DNA from: Macrolepiota albuminosa
Lineage: Eukaryota > Basidiomycota > Agaricomycetes > Agaricales > Agaricaceae
Assembly (NCBI GenBank): GCA_027475525.1
Contig: JAMWFC010000020.1
Span: forward strand, 62,001 to 126,000
Direction: 5' to 3'
Length of the DNA: 64,000 nt
The position numbers and the translations under genes are program-made. A model generated the notes under the pieces. It did no database searches. It saw only the letters and a program-made list of their open reading frames with translations, and was not told where the DNA came from. This document shows positions 11,248 to 21,937 of this stretch, in pieces (position 1 is the first letter of the stretch; every line of letters begins with the position of its first letter).

Positions 11248-13264
11248 AAAGTAGAGTTAAAGGATGTGAAAATTGCACCTGCCAACAGACATCAGTGCAA
11301 ATTGAGCACTCAAGCAATTGCATTGCCACAGCTTAACTTTGTAAATCAAGGTTTTACAGCTGTTTTTATAATGTTAGACCCTTTGAGTTCCACCTGTTTA
11401 GTTGTTTAGCCTGATATTCACAATGCCAAGCTTGCTGCCAAAACATAAGTACTCATAAAATTAGCACATCTATTACTTACCTTCTTCCTCATTGAGGCAT
11501 CACATAAGGGAGTTGAAGAAACTAATTTTATAACTTGCACTTATCAGGAAATATTGATACAATGTGATCCAGGAAATTACTGGTTTGAGCATCCACACTA
11601 TCAAATGCATCTGGACAACATATCATTGGACTGGTAATATAACTCCATTGAAGAGGACTTGATGGAAGGACCCAAATTCTTCAGCAAGCCCAGCCATTGC
11701 AGATATTCCAAACAACTAAATGGGCAGATGTCAAAAGAGTCTAATGTTATGAAGATAACTGTAAAATAAAGCTAGACTTTATTCCATTGAGGTTGCCTTT
11801 AAGTAAAACTTACAATTCACATCAATACCTACAAAACTGATCAAAATGCATGATGCATTAGCCAAAACATGCCATCAGTCATTAGGTTAGCAATGAGCAT
11901 CAGATTGTTTGGGGATAAGATTGGGGTAGATGCAGTGGAGATAAGGGGTATCAAAATAGGAAATGTAACTTTGTTGCCTGATCTGATGGCCTTTATAGCG
12001 CTGTCATCGCATTGCCATAATCGAGCTTTCTCCTGCATATGTGCATAGGCAATATCTCCGTCGTGATACGAAATATCACCGTTCCAGCAGCACTTTTCTC
12101 TCATATATGAATGGATAGGTCTTATATGTATGAACCATTACATTTCGAGACTTGACAAATTATACAATTTTTTACCCAGCAAATCACTCATGCACAACCT
12201 GGACAAGAGTTGAAACGTTGAAGGTTTGAAAGGCCCCATTTCTCATGACATGCACTGCTCCTGCATCAGTAGTACCCATGCTCCTGAGGCATAGAATAAT
12301 TGTGAGGCAGGGGCAGCACTGCGCAAGCACGATGATACATGAGGTGGACTAAACATTGAGTATATAGCAAGGTGGCAACTGAGTCGGGTGCGCTACCGAA
12401 CGGGTCAGTGTGAGTGCAAGGCCTCAATTCGATTAAAGATAACAAACTTCAAGTTTATTTATATAACGCCAAGCTTGATAATTATCAATCAACTAATTAC
12501 AAAGTGGGGATTCCCAACTCTCTCATGGTTCACAAACAGACAGAATTGTCCATTTGTCAAACAGCCAGTTTTCGACAAGGTTTCCGCGGACATGTATGGT
12601 TGGTAATAGTCCAAATCAGTGAATGACAAATAGATCGCGGTTCTTTCCTGAGATTTTAAACGCCAGAGGTCAGGTACCTGATGTAAACTATACGTACTTC
12701 TTTTTTTCTGAGTCCGTGTATGGAAGGCTCATTTAAAGTCAGCTTGACCAATTCAGATCAGTCATGTGCTAATAATCCAAAAAACCTATGTTCTGATGAG
12801 CTTTATTCTTTGGCTTATCACTTCGGAGTGTACTCACATAAGGGGGTTCTGGCCTGAGAAATCCCAAGCAATCACAAACTTGTTCTCCTCGCAGAAATTC
12901 CACGCGGCCAGCTATATAAGAAACATTAGGTATCTTCTCAGTGGCGCGTAAAAATTGTCTAGCCCTTTTATTGAGAGAGGTCTTGCTTGAGTTTTTTTCC
13001 CTCCGGCTGTAAGCTTATTTCCGAATACAAGTGACTGATTGAGTTCAATTGTGTTTAAAAGAAGCTCATTGAGATGTACATGCAAGGAGCCTCGCACGAA
13101 TGTCATAACAGTCAGAATCCTTGTCCGAAGCGACTGTCACGGTGGAATTCGCCAAGTATGTGATCTTGATGATGGCTGTCATCACTCCGACGACTCAGAA
13201 AGGAGCAAACAACTGCAAGTGCCTCGAGCGGTCATCGATCATCGTTCATCGTTCACCCAGAAGC
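11248..13264. other. Gene-free stretch between E1 and E2
   Basis: No intact gene. The left part is CpG-poor and continues the DNA that E1 entered. At about 11510-11760 the plus strand reads as a worn coding stretch (for example HPHYQMHLDNISLDW and EEDLMEGPKFFS) whose family I do not recognise. The right part, from about 11990, has normal CpG content and no open frame longer than about 90 codons. Confidence 0.5.
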
Positions 13265-13560
13265 TGTCAGAGTCGTCGGGAATAGGTCCGGATACATAGC
13301 CACGTGTTCACTTCTCTTATGTAACTTCGTTCTTGTTTACTGTTTTACCTATTTCTCGTTTACTGTTTTACTTACGGGCACTCGTGTTTCTGTAAAGACT
13401 ATCATTTGTTTTATGTAGTCTATCATTTGTTTTCTATTCATAGTAAAAACGGACTAACTTAGCCGTCCTAGTTTAGTATAAAAGAGAGACTGTATTCGAT
13501 AGATGAACCTAACTTCGATATTGTTGGTTTTCTGATTTAATTTTAAGTCGAATCCTGACA
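13265..13560 (+). repeat. E2 5' LTR
   Basis: 296 bp with the same sequence as 19038-19333 by eye. A TATAAAA box lies at 13477-13483. Near identity of the two LTRs implies recent insertion. Confidence 0.95.
13477..13483 (+). promoter_or_regulatory. E2 TATA box
   Basis: TATAAAA in the 5' LTR, 34 bases before the AACTTCGATAT segment (13511-13521) that pairs with the priming site. The spacing places the mRNA start at or just before that segment. Confidence 0.7.
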
Positions 13561-13562
13561 TT

Positions 13563-13573
13563 ATATCGAAGTT
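13563..13573 (+). promoter_or_regulatory. E2 self-priming site (PBS)
   Basis: ATATCGAAGTT begins three bases inside the 5' LTR boundary and is the exact 11-nt complement of AACTTCGATAT at 13511-13521, the predicted start of the mRNA. In Tf1 the first 11 nt of the mRNA act as primer in this way. No tRNA-like site beginning TGG is present at this position. Confidence 0.75.
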
Positions 13574-14059
13574 CCACACTCAGCCAAGGTCCCTAGCTCA
13601 CTGTAGCCAGCGTCGTCCTCGCTGTTTCCCCCGTCACACTCGACAAAACCTTACACCTTATTCACAACACTTTTACTCTACTCGCCCTCCGCGCTAACCG
13701 CGTACTTATAAGGCCCAAGTACATTTTATTTTCCTATCATCCTCATCACCGTCTGCCGGTGCTACTAACGGTAGTCAGTAAATAGCGAGGAACCCTAGTC
13801 AGTACGTACAAAAGGGCTGCTCCGAGGCACCCTCCAGAGTTGAACTGTTGGGCCTGTGTCCTTAAGTGGACCAGCTCTTCATACACCAGTGCAACAGGCG
13901 GTAGTCACTCCGTTGAGCCTGGGTATTTAACAACTGCTCTCTGGTTTATCGGCGTGAACGCGCGTCGACTCGTGGCTGACGAAGATCTCGACTTGCTTCC
14001 TGCACGTGCTGTCCAAAGGCATATAATCGGCTGATTATATTGAGCTTTCACTTGCACAC

Positions 14060-15169
14060 GTGTCACAGCCTCTATACACACTCATGTCATCTGACTCTGA
14101 TCCTATGACCACTTCCGCACCAGAAGATGCAATCAGCATCCTTCAGAATGGGATCACTTCCATCCTTGATGCCATCAATCACCTTATCCCCACTTGGGGT
14201 ACCACCGCTGCCAATCTTGACGTTACCGCTCAATCAGTAAATCAACTTGCAATAGCTACGGCCCAATCTGTTGACGCTACCACCAATAATATCGCCGCTA
14301 TCGCAAACCGTCCTCAGCCACAAATCAACGTGGCAGTGAATCCAAGAACTATTCCACTTCCTGACGAGTTTAAAGGCTCCAGGGATAAGGCTATTTATTT
14401 CTTGCGAGCCTGCAACCAATATTTTGCACAAGCCGAAGTCTTGAGGGATGAAGTAAAGGTGGCGACAGCATTGGCATTGATGAAGGGTGACAAAGCGAGT
14501 AAATGGGCGGAGAATCAATTAGAACTTATTCAAGATGAGAGAGAGGGGGCACTTACCACCTGGGTACTATTCCAAGCCGGATTTAAAGACCATTTCGGGG
14601 ATCGAACTCCACAGGAAACCGCCGCCGCCAAGATTCGAACTCTTGCCATGGGAGATAAAGCAGCAGACGAATATAACGCAGAATTTGATAATCTTAAACA
14701 TGACACGAGGTGGAATGAGGCCGCTTTGCTCGATCGCTATAAGTTAGGACTGGAAAAGAATCTTCTCATGAAAATTTACCAGTGTGACCCCCTTCCCAGA
14801 ACGTTGCAGGAGTGGCAGGACAAGGCGGATTTATTGGACCGACAGTGGAGGCAGTCTAAAGTTACGGCAGGGAGAGCGGAGGAAGAGAGGCGTGGCACAA
14901 AAAGTTCAAACAAGCATACCAACGTTCCGCAGACTCCAACGACACCAACAAAGAATGCTACCCAATCAAACACCACCGCCGACCCAAATGCTATGGACGT
15001 AGATGGCACTCGAAAGCGAGGACCTCCAACCTGTTATAACTGTGGGAAGGTGGGGCACATTGCACGAAACTGTCGCTCACCTAAGGTCATAAAAGTGGTG
15101 GAGGTAGGAGAGATGACCGAGGAAATGAAGAAAGCAGTCGCAGCACAGCTCCGTGAACAGGGTTTTTAG
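14060..15169 (+). CDS. E2 Gag polyprotein
   Basis: A 369-aa structural protein. The capsid part is around residues 90-270 (for example FKGSRDKAIYFLRACNQYF). A basic linker follows, then a zinc knuckle CYNCGKVGHIARNC near residue 330 with standard C-x2-C-x4-H-x4-C spacing, presumably binding element RNA. The frame assigned at 14060 opens with a non-ATG codon; the first ATG is the M of MSSDSDPM at 14084, which may be the true start. The stop TAG at 15167-15169 directly follows a slippery heptamer, and pol lies in the -1 frame. Confidence 0.92.
   Translation: MSQPLYTLMSSDSDPMTTSAPEDAISILQNGITSILDAINHLIPTWGTTAANLDVTAQSVNQLAIATAQSVDATTNNIAAIANRPQPQINVAVNPRTIPLPDEFKGSRDKAIYFLRACNQYFAQAEVLRDEVKVATALALMKGDKASKWAENQLELIQDEREGALTTWVLFQAGFKDHFGDRTPQETAAAKIRTLAMGDKAADEYNAEFDNLKHDTRWNEAALLDRYKLGLEKNLLMKIYQCDPLPRTLQEWQDKADLLDRQWRQSKVTAGRAEEERRGTKSSNKHTNVPQTPTTPTKNATQSNTTADPNAMDVDGTRKRGPPTCYNCGKVGHIARNCRSPKVIKVVEVGEMTEEMKKAVAAQLREQGF
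15160..15166 (+). promoter_or_regulatory. -1 ribosomal frameshift site between E2 gag and pol
   Basis: The last gag codons CAG GGT TTT TAG contain the heptamer G GGT TTT, which fits X XXY YYZ. A one-base backward slip continues as TTA GAT AGC CCA CCA TGT GGC CGA and runs without a stop into the ATG of pol at 15190. This explains how an out-of-frame pol is made as a Gag-Pol fusion. A downstream stimulatory structure was not assessed. Confidence 0.65.
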
Positions 15170-18100
15170 ATAGCCCACCATGTGGCCGAATGGCAGGGCT
15201 TACTGATAATTTCGATTTAAATATGGACTCAATCATTTCTTTAAATAGTCAACAAGAATATTTTACACTAAAGTCGGAATTTAAGGCTGAAAAAGAGGAA
15301 AAAGAAATGACAATAGGAACAACAGGAGTGGGACAAACATCAGTAATGATCAAAGTAGAACTGCGGAGGTTGGATAACCGAGAAGCGCTGGAGGTTGATG
15401 GATTGTTAGACTCGGGAGCAACAAATATGTTTATTAATAAAGATTTTGCCCGAAGACATAACTTGCCCATCGAAAAACTACCACGGGCCATACCTGTATT
15501 CAACGTAGATGGGACAAAAAACATAAATGGGTCAATAACAGAGTTTGTTTCTTTAACAATGAGGCATAAAAACCATTCGGAGAAAGTTTATTTTTACGTT
15601 GCAAATATAGGAAAATCAAATATTATTATTGGGCATAACTGGCTTAAAAAACACAATCCTGAAATCAACTGGCAAACCGGAGAGGTAGTTTTAAACCGCT
15701 GCCCAAGCTCGTGTGGGAGAGGACGGATAGAAAAACTAAAAATGGAAGCAAAAGAGCGAAAACGCACGAAAAAAACAAAAAGAGGGGTGAAAACTGAGAA
15801 TATAGTAGGGGAAAATGAAATAACTGGCAAAGAGAAAAAATTCCGATGGGTAAAAGAGAATCATCAATACATACGATTTTTTAATCCTGAGGTTGGCTGC
15901 TTCGATGCATTATTTTTCGAAAAGAGCCGCATACCAAGACCTGCAGTACTCCGTATCAACGCAATGACTCATATATCTAAAAGAATTGCTCAGCGGGAAA
16001 ATGAACGGAAGCAGAAAGAATCAATTAAAGAAATGATTCCGGAACATTATTATACACCGTTTCGACCCGTTTTCGAGAAAGAAGGATTTAATGAACTACC
16101 CCCACGACGACCGTGGGATCATGCGATCGATATAATCCCAGACGCCAAGCCTAATAAACCTTCAAAAGTGTATCCACTGAGCCCATGTGAACAGAGAGAA
16201 CTGGATGAATTTCTTGATGAAAACTTAAGAAACGGACGGATTAGGGAATCTAAATCACCATGGGGATCAGGGTTCTTTTTTGTAAAGAAAAAGGATGGGA
16301 AATTGAGGCCTGTACAAGACTATCGGAAGCTAAATGCAGTTACGGTTAAAAATGTATACCCATTACCTCTCATTTCGGAAATCATTGGTAAACTGCGTCA
16401 CGCAAAGTATTTCTCCAAAATGGATGTCCGCTGGGGATTTAACAATATAAGGATTAGGGAGGGTGATGAGCATAAAGCAGCCTTTCTCACTAACCGAGGA
16501 CTATTCGAACCGACAGTTATGTTTTTTGGGCTATGCAATTCTCCGGCAACTTTTCAAACTATGATGAATAACCTGTTGAAGGAATTAATTCTCCGGGGAG
16601 TGGTAATGGTTTATATGGATGACATCCTTGTATACACCAAAACTTTGGCGGAGCATCGTAAAGTCGTACTTGAAGTGTTGGAAATTCTCGATCGAAATAA
16701 GTTATATTTGAAGCCTGAAAAATGCGAATTTGAAAAAACAGAGATTGAATATCTAGGGGTCGTAATCGGAGATGGCAAGGTAGCGATGGATCCGAGAAAA
16801 TTAGCAGCGATCCAAGATTGGCCAGCACCACGCACCGTCAAGCAGACACAATCGTTCTTGGGGTTTTGCAACTTCTACAGGAAATTTATTGAAGGGTTCG
16901 CTTCAATTGCACAGCCGCTTTATAACGTTACTAGAAAAAGCAATGGATTTAACTGGCCCGCATCATGCGACGACGCATTTCAGAACTTGAAGAACAAGCT
17001 GACCTCTTCCCCCGTGTTATCTCTTGCCACTGATGATGATCCATTTAAAATTGAAGCTGATGCCTCTGATTATGCATCCGGAGCTGTACTGTCACAGAAA
17101 ATAAATGACGAATGGCACCCTATAGCATACTATTCGAAAAGCTTTTCGGCAACAGAGAGGAACTATGAAGTACATGATAAGGAAATGTTAGCAATCATTA
17201 GGGCGTTAGAAGAATGGCGGCACCTGGTTCAAGGAAGTAAACATACGTTAGAGATCTGGACAGATCATAAAAATCTTGAGTACTTCTTGACGGCACAAAA
17301 ACTAAATAGACGGCAGGCACGATGGTCCGGATTACTTGCCGATTATGACTACACACTGAAACATAAACCAGGGAAAACGATGCTGAAACCCGATGCTCTA
17401 TCAAGAAGGCCAGACCATAAGCAGGGGGTAGAAAATGACAACAAAGATATCACCCTCGTATCGTCAGAACACATATCTATATTATATCTGCGGAGCGCAA
17501 TAACAATGAGCACCGAAGGAGACAGGATAATAGAACTGATAAAAGAAAAGGGAGAAATTTCCATCAACGAAAATGATAAAAATGCCGTGTGGGAAAAGGA
17601 AAATGGGCTGACATTTCGAAACGGACTTGTGGTGGTAATGGATAACGAGATCAAAAGAAAGATAGTCGAACTATATCACGATACGACAGTAGCAGGACAC
17701 CCAGGAAGAAATAAAACGAAAGAGTTGGTGCTGAGAAATTACTGGTGGCCCAAACTAACAGAGTACGTAAATAAGTATGTGGACGGATGTAGGAAGTGTC
17801 AACAAACGAAAGTATTCCCGCAGAAACCTCGTGGCTTCTTGTATCCGAACGCCATTCCCGATTACCCTTTCCAAATCATTTCTACTGACTTCATAACGGG
17901 TTTACCAACCTCATTAGGCTATGATGCAATAATGGTAGTAGTGGATCGATTCAGTAAACGAATATATACCATACCGTGTAACAAGGAAATTGACTCCGAA
18001 GGAGCAGCACGATTGTTCCGCGATCATATATGGCGTCACGAGGGTTTACCGCACACAGTGATTAGCGACAGGGGACCCCAATTTGCATCCGCGTTCACGA

Positions 18101-19026
18101 AAGACCTATACAAGTTGATGGGCATCGAGCGTAACTTATCAACGTCGCATCACGCACAGACTGACGGTCAGACGGAAAGAATCAATCAAGAAATTGAACA
18201 GTACCTGAGATTGTTTATCAACTACCGCATGGACGATTGGGCGGAATGGCTCCCTTGCGCGGAGTTTTGTTACAATAACCGTGTCTCAACTGCGACGGGC
18301 AATTCACCCTTTTTTATCACCAAGGGGCGTGAAGTTAACACCGGACTAGATCCAACTCCAAAAACCCGAAATCCAGAGGCTGCGGATGAGTTTGCATCGA
18401 GAATGAAGGGCATAAGGGACGAAACACGGGCCGCGTTGAAAGGAGCAGCGGATGATATGAAGCGCTTCTACGATCAGAAACACTCGTATGAGGAATACGA
18501 CGTAGGGGACATGGTCTGGTTAAACGCCGAGCATATATTCACCGGCAGACCGAAAAAGAAGTTAGATTGGAAAAATCTTGGACCATTTAAAATAATCAAA
18601 AAGTACTCACCGCACGCGTATGAATTAAAGTTGCCCAAATCATGGCGAATGCATCCTACGTTCAATATATCTAAGCTTAGGAGGTATAAACACGACGAAT
18701 TTAACCGACCAATACCACGTGTCACACTCAACGTCAGAGGAGAGAATTGGGAGCCCGAAAGAGTGATTGATTCACGACTGCGTAACAATAAGCTTGAGTA
18801 TCTCGTAACGTGGAAAAATCAAGCAACGTCGCGCGACACTTGGGAAAAGGAGTCTCGGATGCAAGACGAGGCACCCCGTTTGATCGTTGATTTCCATCGA
18901 CAAAACCCTGCGGCTGCACGTAGAATCACTTTCTTAGAATACAAATCTCTTCCTTTCGTACCGATCCCTGAACCACTTACTGAAGTATCGCCACCTAAAC
19001 ATGCTCGTTCGGAGTACTCGCCTTGA
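15166..19026 (+). CDS. E2 Pol (protease, RT, RNase H, integrase, chromodomain)
   Basis: An uninterrupted frame of about 1286 codons if entered by frameshift, or 1278 from the first ATG at 15190. Domains, numbered from that ATG: retropepsin LLDSGATNMF near 75; RT from about 330 with YMDDILVYT near 474; RNase H with IEADASDYASGAV near 620 and YEVHDKEMLAI; integrase zinc end with GHPGRNKTKELVLRNYWWP and CRKCQQTK near 835-880; core Asp residues in STDFITGLP and VISDRGPQF and Glu in DGQTERINQE; chromodomain LEYLVTWKNQATSRDTWEKE near 1200. All catalytic residues looked for are present. The order is that of chromoviruses (Ty3/gypsy). Confidence 0.95.
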   Translation, partial: LDSPPCGRMAGLTDNFDLNMDSIISLNSQQEYFTLKSEFKAEKEEKEMTIGTTGVGQTSVMIKVELRRLDNREALEVDGLLDSGATNMFINKDFARRHNLPIEKLPRAIPVFNVDGTKNINGSITEFVSLTMRHKNHSEKVYFYVANIGKSNIIIGHNWLKKHNPEINWQTGEVVLNRCPSSCGRGRIEKLKMEAKERKRTKKTKRGVKTENIVGENEITGKEKKFRWVKENHQYIRFFNPEVGCFDALFFEKSRIPRPAVLRINAMTHISKRIAQRENERKQKESIKEMIPEHYYTPFRPVFEKEGFNELPPRRPWDHAIDIIPDAKPNKPSKVYPLSPCEQRELDEFLDENLRNGRIRESKSPWGSGFFFVKKKDGKLRPVQDYRKLNAVTVKNVYPLPLISEIIGKLRHAKYFSKMDVRWGFNNIRIREGDEHKAAFLTNRGLFEPTVMFFGLCNSPATFQTMMNNLLKELILRGVVMVYMDDILVYTKTLAEHRKVVLEVLEILDRNKLYLKPEKCEFEKTEIEYLGVVIGDGKVAMDPRKLAAIQDWPAPRTVKQTQSFLGFCNFYRKFIEGFASIAQPLYNVTRKSNGFNWPASCDDAFQNLKNKLTSSPVLSLATDDDPFKIEADASDYASGAVLSQKINDEWHPIAYYSKSFSATERNYEVHDKEMLAIIRALEEWRHLVQGSKHTLEIWTDHKNLEYFLTAQKLNRRQARWSGLLADYDYTLKHKPGKTMLKPDALSRRPDHKQGVENDNKDITLVSSEHISILYLRSAITMSTEGDRIIELIKEKGEISINENDKNAVWEKENGLTFRNGLVVVMDNEIKRKIVELYHDTTVAGHPGRNKTKELVLRNYWWPKLTEYVNKYVDGCRKCQQTKVFPQKPRGFLYPNAIPDYPFQIISTDFITGLPTSLGYDAIMVVVDRFSKRIYTIPCNKEIDSEGAARLFRDHIWRHEGLPHTVISDRGPQFASAFTKDLYKLMGIERNLSTSHHAQTDGQTERINQEIEQYLRLFINYRMDDWAEWLPCAEFCYNNRVSTATGNSPFFITKGREVNTGLDPTPKTRNPEAADEFASRMKGIRDETRAALKGAADDMKRFYDQKHSYEEYDVGDMVWLNAEHIFTGRPKKKLDWKNLGPFKIIKKYSPHAYELKLPKSWRMHPTFNISKLRRYKHDEFNRPIPRVTLNVRGENWEPERVIDSRLRNNKLEYLVTWKNQATSRDTWEKESRMQDEAPRLIVDFHRQNPAAARRITFLEYKSLPFVPIPEPLTEVSPPKHARSEYSP

Positions 19027-19037
19027 AGAGGAGGTAG
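19024..19037 (+). promoter_or_regulatory. E2 polypurine tract
   Basis: GAAGAGGAGGTAG lies directly before the TGTCA start of the 3' LTR and overlaps the pol stop codon (19024-19026). Confidence 0.75.
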
Positions 19038-19333
19038 TGTCAGAGTCGTCGGGAATAGGTCCGGATACATAGCCACGTGTTCACTTCTCTTATGTAACTT
19101 CGTTCTTGTTTACTGTTTTACCTATTTCTCGTTTACTGTTTTACTTACGGGCACTCGTGTTTCTGTAAAGACTATCATTTGTTTTATGTAGTCTATCATT
19201 TGTTTTCTATTCATAGTAAAAACGGACTAACTTAGCCGTCCTAGTTTAGTATAAAAGAGAGACTGTATTCGATAGATGAACCTAACTTCGATATTGTTGG
19301 TTTTCTGATTTAATTTTAAGTCGAATCCTGACA
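19038..19333 (+). repeat. E2 3' LTR
   Basis: 296 bp, the same sequence as 13265-13560, followed by the target duplication GAAGC. Confidence 0.95.
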
Positions 19334-20495
19334 GAAGCCTTTCCAAAGATTTCACGAACATTACAGAGAGAATAGCTGGAGCTAAATTATGATAAGGTTT
19401 ATTGCATCCCAATGTAGCGCACTATGCCACGCATCATTCCGAACAGATCGTGAGTGTCTTCCGTTAAGAACGGAAGGTGTCGGTTCACTTGACTTGCTCC
19501 CGGAGCCGGGTGATCTTTCTATCTTTCTCACACCGAATCGGTACTGGTCGGCTGACCGAAGAGCTATTTTGCATAATATTAAAATCCACTTTGATGGAGT
19601 ATTTTCTGTTACCAAACAAGTTACCTATCTTGCGGGTTTGTGAGTCGGTTCCAGAGACTCGGAGAGCTCAAAAAAAGTTATTTGCTTTAAAAACCTTGCC
19701 TAGACACTAAATCGAGCAATGACTATCAGAGCGGTTCAGGCGAAACTTCGTATGCGCTTAAGTTACCACTATCTACTGTTCTTAAAGCTTAGCGTCCAAA
19801 AAGCCGTTTTTGCCTATCTGCCTACTGGGAAATAATGAATGAAAATCATTCAAGAGCCTCACTGTAACCATTAGATCGATAAACAAAAAGCAGATCTGCC
19901 CGATGAGAGAGCAAATACCGCAGTTGTTTTGAATATATTGCAGTGCCCTCCCTAAGTAATCGTACGGTAGCCACATCACTAGCCAAGGACATATAGTTGT
20001 GGAACCATTGGTCTCATCACTGACATTAGACAATCTTTAAGCGGTAAATTTGGGCAAACATACGAACAACATAAGTTGGCAAGTGCTAGAAAGCACGCTG
20101 GCAATGAATTGCGCCACACGATGCCTTGTATATCAAACAACGTAAATATCAAAGACCGAATCTAGCCAGAACTTCGCGCTCGGCTCATATTTTGGCAACC
20201 GGAGACCTCCTGAGCTCATGCCAAGCCAAAGCCGAGACCGCCCTGACTGTGCCGGAGCTAAATCCGATGTTACGGGTTTATGGTGTTAAGGCGGAGGTAG
20301 ATGTCATGGCTTTGACAGAACATCTAGGCTCCTTGAAACTTGATATCGTCCGGATCCGCCCTGACTCACCGAATTTGTTGGGGAGATTTGAGTCCAGGCC
20401 GGAACAACGCTGATCCCGGCTATTAGTTTTCTATAAAACCTAGCAAAATGAGATTCGATAGTGCAAGTTCTACCCTTCCAACAGTTCTCGCAACT
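19334..20495. other. Intergenic region upstream of the reductase gene
   Basis: No gene recognised. Open frames on both strands are short and show no domain. The last part presumably includes the promoter of the reductase gene that starts at 20496. Confidence 0.5.
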
Positions 20496-21937
20496 ATGCA
20501 CACTATCTCTCGTGGTGAAAAGATCCTTGTATCAGGAGCCAATGGTTTTGTTGCCATGTGGATCGTACGCACATTGCTTGAGAAAGGCTACGCGGTTCGC
20601 GGGACCGTACGCTCTGCCGACAAAGGAAGGTTTGTCGAAAGATACTTCCAGGAATACGCTCCCAAGTTCGAAATCACGATTGTTGAGGACATTACAAAGG
20701 TCATTATCCTTTTTCGGGGAGTTGACCAAAGACTCATCGTTCATTGCTGCTCAGGAAGGTGCTTTCGACGAAGTTGTCCAAGGTGTTCAGGCTATTATAC
20801 ATACAGCGTCCCCTTTCTACTTCGATGCTACATCTGTAGATGGTAAGAAGTCAAATAATTGGTGAATGAAATCTAACTTGATCCCTAGAACTCTTGGTAC
20901 CAGCAGTGTATGGAACTGTCAGCATCCTGAAGAGCGCTCTTAGATACGGGTTCGTCCAGTTCCCATTCCAGGAATCTTTTCTCATCGTTAACTGTCTACC
21001 CTTCAGGCAAGGGATCAAGCGCGTGTTGGTGACATCTTCCGCAGCCTCTGTCTCTGATTTTAGTGTGTACAAGGTTTTGGATGACGACGACTGGAACGAG
21101 CCTTCGATTAGAGAAATTGAAGAAAAGGGTGCTAGCGCTCCTGGTCATGTGAAGTACTTTGCATCCAAGACGACGGCAGAGAAGGGTAAGCCGATTTCAC
21201 ATGCCATCCAAGAGATAACATGCCAGAATTATATCTCTTATCAGCTGCATGGGATTTCTACGAGGAGAACAAGGCTATGGTTTCATGGGACCTCTCAGTC
21301 CTCAACCCACCTTACGTAAGTACACTCCCAAATGACAAGCTGAAGTATGAAATTGATCAGAACGCAGGTCTTTGGGGTGAGCACATGGATTATATGAATT
21401 GATCAAGGCTGACTTTGAACGAGCCTCCCATACATGAACTCAAACATCCCGAGTCTCTCAACACTTCTTCACGGCTTTGGTACGACGTTGTAGTTGTCGG
21501 AGGTCAACCTGAAGACTTTCTCAAGACGGGCTTAGCCTTCATCGATGTGCGCGATGTCGCGAAAGCGCACGTTCTAGCTTTGGAAAAAGAAGCAGCCGGA
21601 GGCGAACGTATTATCATCTCAGCAGGACCTTTTATTTGGCAACAATGGGGTGGGTACCTGTTCTTGAGACACCACGTTTTAGATATTGTTGACAAACCAC
21701 GCACTTCCAGTTGACGTGGCTAATTCGATTTCCCCATCACCAGTATCGCATTCCAAGCTTCCTGTTGGGTATCCGGGCCTTGCAGCCGAAGCAAAGCCAG
21801 CCGCTGAGTTTGATACGCGTAAAGCAACAAGGATCCTTGGTTTGACGTACTTGAATCAAGAGCAAGTAACACGAGACAGCTTGGCCGACTTTGAGAAACG
21901 TGGATGGTGCCCCCCCTTTTGTTATGCAGCGCTATGA
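20496..21937 (+). CDS. GRE2-like NAD(P)-dependent reductase (extended SDR)
   Basis: Predicted cytosolic oxidoreductase of the dihydroflavonol-reductase / GRE2 ketoreductase type, reducing a carbonyl with NAD(P)H. Eight exons: 20496-20699, 20755-20842, 20889-20949, 21007-21185, 21245-21315, 21368-21376, 21424-21649, 21711-21937. They give 354 aa, close to the usual family length. The Rossmann motif GANGFVA is near residue 14. The Ser of LVTSSAAS and the Tyr and Lys of YFASK form the SDR active site. LNPPY followed by VFG and later SPSPV are family landmarks. Introns are 46-60 bp with GT and AG. Exon 6 is only 9 nt and restores the VFG motif. The start was chosen because MHTISRG leads straight into the first strand. 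The substrate cannot be told. Confidence 0.88.

Larger units (their letters stand above)
13265..19333 (+). mobile_element. E2: intact Ty3/gypsy chromovirus, 6.07 kb
   Basis: A complete element with 296-bp LTRs (13265-13560 and 19038-19333) that I read as identical, ends TGTCA and TGACA, and target duplication GAAGC (13260-13264 and 19334-19338). It has an intact gag (14060-15169), an intact pol with protease, RT, RNase H, integrase and chromodomain (to 19026), a polypurine tract before the 3' LTR and a self-priming site just after the 5' LTR. No inactivating change was found. The RT motif is YMDD. This is the best candidate in the window for a currently mobile element. Confidence 0.96.
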
